Source of the DNA: Chara braunii
Taxonomy: Eukaryota > Streptophyta > Charophyceae > Charales > Characeae
Direction of reading: 5' to 3'
DNA: 21,046 nucleotides
NCBI GenBank assembly: GCA_003427395.1
Contig: BFEA01000051.1
Span: 2,819,235-2,840,280, forward strand
Below the pieces are notes generated by a model. It saw only the letters and a program-made list of their open reading frames with translations, was not told where the DNA came from and did not search any database. This document shows, one piece after another, positions 19,314 through 21,046 of this stretch (position 1 is the stretch's first letter; each line of letters opens with the position of its first letter). A program made the translations under genes and the position numbers.

Positions 19314-19629
19314 ACCGTATTGTATCTGTGCGGTTTAGCATAATCGTTCGTACTGATCAAACAAATCTGTATTGAGAAAAAAAAAAGATTCATTTGATCT
19401 TTTCCTTATTTAAACTCGTATAGTTGGATGATAAAGTTTGTGGCGGCTATTAAAGTCAAAGTTGTTGACCTGTTTCCAGACGTCGGATGATGGAGTCATA
19501 TACCCAGAGTCGAAGGTGTTTAACCGCCACAAAGGGTCAAGGTCCACCGACCACTCGTCTGCGCAGGGTGTGGAAAAAGGTAAAACTCGCAATCGCCTGC
19601 ACGATTGTCTAGCGTCAAGAGGTTAACCT

Positions 19630-19745
19630 CTCAAGACGCATGTCAGTCGACACTTAAGTGTCAAAAGCGACTCTTAAGATCATCGAGAGTCACATGATTA
19701 TGAGTACTACATAGTACGTCATATTTGCGACTACTTGCATAATCA
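19630..19745 (-). repeat. Palindrome-rich conserved box, right copy
   Basis: Mirror of 6420-6520. Contains ATGTCAGTCGACACTTAAGT (GACACTTAAGTGTC is a perfect 14-bp palindrome) and GTACTACATAGTACGTCAT. Confidence 0.6.
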
Positions 19746-19993
19746 TGTATGACCAGTCGATATGACAAAACCTACAACGTTGTGATATTTATTTAAAGTC
19801 TCGCGAGTGTCATTTTCGGGTATATTGTTATTACAAAGTTACGGGTCAGATACAAAAAGAGACTATGCGTGATTTACGTGTGAAACTTGATTTTATTTTG
19901 GCGAGGTATATCGCGTGGTTAAATGGACCGTCCTAGTCGACTAACGCTTAACCTCGCTTGAGACATCAACCCCCACCGCGCGTACCCTCTATG

Positions 19994-20287
19994 CTACAGC
20001 GTACGAGAAACACCCTCGGCTGGGCCAGCTCTGCGATTGCAACCGAGCAGCTTTCGCATATGGCTCGGTAGCTCGGCGGGGATATGCCTGTCCAAGGGTG
20101 GTGACAACCTCTTGGGCAAAGGCAAGTTGTGCCTCGCGTGACCATATCCTGTCCTAGGGGTTCGCGAGAGGTGTGGCTGGCGCACTCGGTTGGAGCGGAG
20201 AAAGCTCCATTGGGCAGAAAAATCCTGCAAAATCCAGTGTGACGTGACCGGGAGGGACCCCCCCCGCGGGACCGATGCGCTCAACAC
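19994..20287 (-). pseudogene. Outer-block open frame, right copy (unrecognised)
   Basis: Minus-strand frame of 98 codons aligned to the left copy at 5801-6106. The frame itself stays open further upstream through the poly-T. It contains S-N-R-V-R-Q-P-H-L-S-R-T-P, then AELPSHMRKLLGCNRRAGPA, ending EGVSRTL and TAG. It is intact where the left copy needs two frames. Product unrecognised. See the left copy for the arguments for and against coding. Confidence 0.28.
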
Positions 20288-20300
20288 CGTGACAGTGGAG

Positions 20301-20317
20301 TTTTTTTTTTTTTTTTT
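20301..20317. repeat. 17-bp poly-T at outer edge of right arm
   Basis: T run immediately outside the point where mirror homology ends (about 20300). The left arm has no T run at the corresponding edge; its nearest is at 5545-5577, 210 bp further out. Confidence 0.8.
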
Positions 20318-21046
20318 GAATAAACGCATCCACTAGTTATTGATAGAAGGGGGGCCAGCCACCCCACATAAAGGCCGGTACCCAGCTTCACTTCTTACAA
20401 GAGCCTGAGGGGACCCGAAAAAATTGCACACGTCCTACCTATGTATCCTATCTCAGCTAAGACCAGGCTATCGATGCAGTTGAGCTGTGAGGGTGAAGTG
20501 GGACAGTGGGGTATGGTGAGAATTTGGGAGATGGGGAGGGGGGTGGAGAGAAGCGAAGGATAGTAGAAGTAGATGGGGTGGGGGGGGGTAGAGTGTGCGA
20601 GGGGGGAAGGGGGAAAGGGGGGAAAGGGGGCAGTGGACTAGGCTCTACGTGGGCTGAGCCTATCTATGTCCTATCTGTACTAAATACACAGGCCTAAATT
20701 GGAGACGGCCTGAAAGGGGTCTAAAATGACCGGTGGACTTGTCTGAGCCCTGGTGTAGCGCAACTCTCCCCTCCACCCTCCTACCCAGATTGCTCTTCTG
20801 TGACTCAAACCCAACCGAGAGTGCCTGGTTGTTGGGAGAGGGAAGGAAGGGGGGAATGGGCTGGAGACAGGGTAGTGGGCGTGCACACGCTACCACTGTC
20901 TGGGGAGAGTGTGGGCCGCGGTCCACGGCTTACCACATCCACAGAAGACAAAACAATATGGCGGTGCATATTGCCATGTTCTAGCGCAAGATTCGGTCTC
21001 ATTTTGCACATTTTTTGGTGTGATTAGTGGAGCGACGTCCTGCTCA
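20318..21046. other. Flank outside the right arm, no recognised gene
   Basis: No homology to the left flank is seen. The frames present (up to 89 codons) overlap on both strands and are composition-driven. The notable feature is the G-rich tract at 20527-20634. Confidence 0.45.
20527..20634 (+). repeat. G-run tract with G-quadruplex potential
   Basis: More than six runs of four to nine G residues within about 100 bp, separated by short A/T/GA spacers. This exceeds the four-run requirement for intramolecular G-quadruplex formation on the plus strand. Confidence 0.75.

Larger units (their letters stand above)
15410..20300 (-). repeat. Right arm of giant inverted repeat
   Basis: Mirror partner of 5790-9440 (anchors listed there). 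It is longer because it carries two hAT-like insertions (about 1.2 kb together) and more units in both tandem arrays. Corrected for the insertions it is about 3.68 kb, against about 3.11 kb for the left arm without its MITE. The plus strand is T/G-rich, as expected for an inverted A/C-rich sequence. The inner part (15410-15500) has drifted to higher AT than its left partner. Confidence 0.9.

Noticed and set aside
5790-20300. Possibility that the inverted repeat is an MDA or library inversion artefact like the adapter scars.
   Set aside because: The arms differ by roughly 15-35 percent and carry different insertions, whereas an artefact would give near-identical arms.

Overview
The window is eukaryotic nuclear-type DNA, dense in repeats and essentially without protein-coding genes. 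No open frame exceeds about 150 codons and none shows a domain I recognise. Two RNA-derived sequences point to the plant lineage. One is a U6 snRNA-like sequence at about 13231-13329, with a plant-type GUCC-UUCG-GGAC 5' hairpin and a plant-like 'ACATCCG..AAAATT' entry. The other is a fragment of a mitochondrial SSU rRNA gene at 190-342 that resembles plant mitochondrial rrn18. A streptophyte alga or early-diverging land plant would fit, but this is inference and the species cannot be named from the sequence.

The contig is not one natural molecule. Two perfect head-to-head Tn5/Nextera mosaic-end dimers (1402-1439 and 3279-3316) are library-chimera scars. They split the window into three pieces whose adjacency should not be trusted: 1-1401 (AG microsatellite, mitochondrial SSU fragment, AT-rich DNA), 1440-3278 (microsatellites, duplicated compound repeat, GC-rich palindromes, the start of a hAT-like element) and 3317-21046 (the main piece).

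The main piece is dominated by a very large, diverged inverted repeat. A left arm at about 5790-9440 is colinear, as reverse complement, with a right arm at about 15410-20300. The arms carry the same blocks in mirror order: an outer block with a shared open frame, a palindrome-rich box, an array of ~124-bp units, an array of ~98-bp units and an inner pyrimidine/purine-skewed block. I judge identity at very roughly 65-85 percent by eye, so this is an old biological inversion-duplication and not an amplification artefact. After duplication the arms took different insertions. The left arm has a 539-bp TA-flanked palindromic MITE (8268-8806). The right arm has a 768-bp hAT-like element (17018-17785, 8-bp imperfect target duplication) and a ~423-bp hAT-like element with a 25-bp tandem array (18891-19313).

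The ~6-kb spacer (9441-15409) has no recognisable protein gene. It holds the U6-like locus with a TATA-like box 30 bp upstream and T-runs downstream, but with a 3-nt deletion in the ACAGAGA box. The 400 bp upstream of U6 recurs in inverted orientation at about 4575-4965. The overall form, long inverted arms carrying internal tandem subrepeats of different copy number around an unrelated middle, resembles a giant Foldback/Galileo-type element or an ancient inverted segmental duplication. I cannot distinguish these from one window.
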